Of a stretch of 5,037 bases of DNA, positions 5,023 to 5,037 are shown in pieces. A program made the position numbers and the translations under genes. Position 1 is the first letter of the stretch; each line of letters begins with the position of its first letter. The notes below the pieces were generated by a model. The model did not search any database and had not been told where the DNA came from. It saw only the letters and a list, made by a program, of their open reading frames with translations. Source of the DNA: Actinomycetota bacterium (GTDB lineage Bacteria > Actinomycetota > Thermoleophilia > Solirubrobacterales > 70-9); contig JAFDWD010000123.1 in NCBI GenBank assembly GCA_018268695.1, positions 1 through 5,037 on the forward strand, written 5' to 3'.

Positions 5023-5037
5023 ATGCCCGCTCCCGAC
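5023..5037 (+). CDS. Possible start of a further gene (3' cut by window end)
   Basis: ATG 5023 opens MPAPD and remains open to the last base, 8 bases after the stop of the PP-loop gene. The short spacing would suit a co-transcribed partner, but five codons without a Shine-Dalgarno sequence cannot prove a gene. The same bases also form one arm of a 5-bp hairpin (5014-5028). Confidence 0.25.

Noticed and set aside
5014..5028. gggca/tgccc hairpin right after the PP-loop gene as a terminator
   Set aside because: A 5-bp stem without a T-run is common by chance at this GC content, and it overlaps a possible next start codon.

Overview
This is a GC-rich, densely packed bacterial segment. The codons are strongly biased to G or C at the third position and most long antisense frames stay open. 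The gene families present point to an actinobacterium: a paired COG4315-type secreted-repeat lipoprotein, an AbiEi/DUF559 protein, an FrnE-like DsbA protein and a dienelactone hydrolase. A Thermoleophilia-like lineage (Solirubrobacterales or relatives) would fit, but that is inference from family resemblance only. There is no tRNA, rRNA, CRISPR array, transposase or phage gene in the window.

Left part (1-1000, plus strand): the C-terminal end of a secreted-type NHL/Vgb-like beta-propeller protein, then a GTG-started lipoprotein with a full AAGGAGGT ribosome binding site and two copies of the COG4315/PF03640 domain. All 17 of its Glu codons are GAA, whereas the genes further right use almost only GAG. 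A 13-bp-stem hairpin at 1001-1039 separates it from a converging gene.

Middle (1051-2047, minus strand): a gene of the AbiEi-antitoxin plus DUF559 (PD-(D/E)XK-like) family, interrupted by one in-frame TAG at 1846-1848. The reading frame and family-typical sequence continue on both sides of that codon, so the intact gene would run from an ATG at 1965 down to 1051. That ATG sits at the centre of a 46-bp near-perfect palindrome (1942-1987).

Right part (2048-5037): four single-domain enzymes on alternating strands with almost no spacing. A class I SAM-dependent methyltransferase (minus) is divergent from a dienelactone hydrolase-family protein (plus). That hydrolase overlaps tail-to-tail by 46 bp with an FrnE-like DsbA oxidoreductase (minus). 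The start codon of the oxidoreductase lies 2 bp from the start codon of a PP-loop, diphthine-ammonia-ligase-like ATPase (plus). None of these forms an obvious common pathway. They look like housekeeping or detoxification genes with shared, very short control regions, several apparently without Shine-Dalgarno sequences.

I see no convincing new multi-gene system here. The observations most worth following are the GAA-only lipoprotein, the amber-interrupted AbiEi/DUF559 gene with its start-codon palindrome, and the 2-bp head-to-head gene pair.
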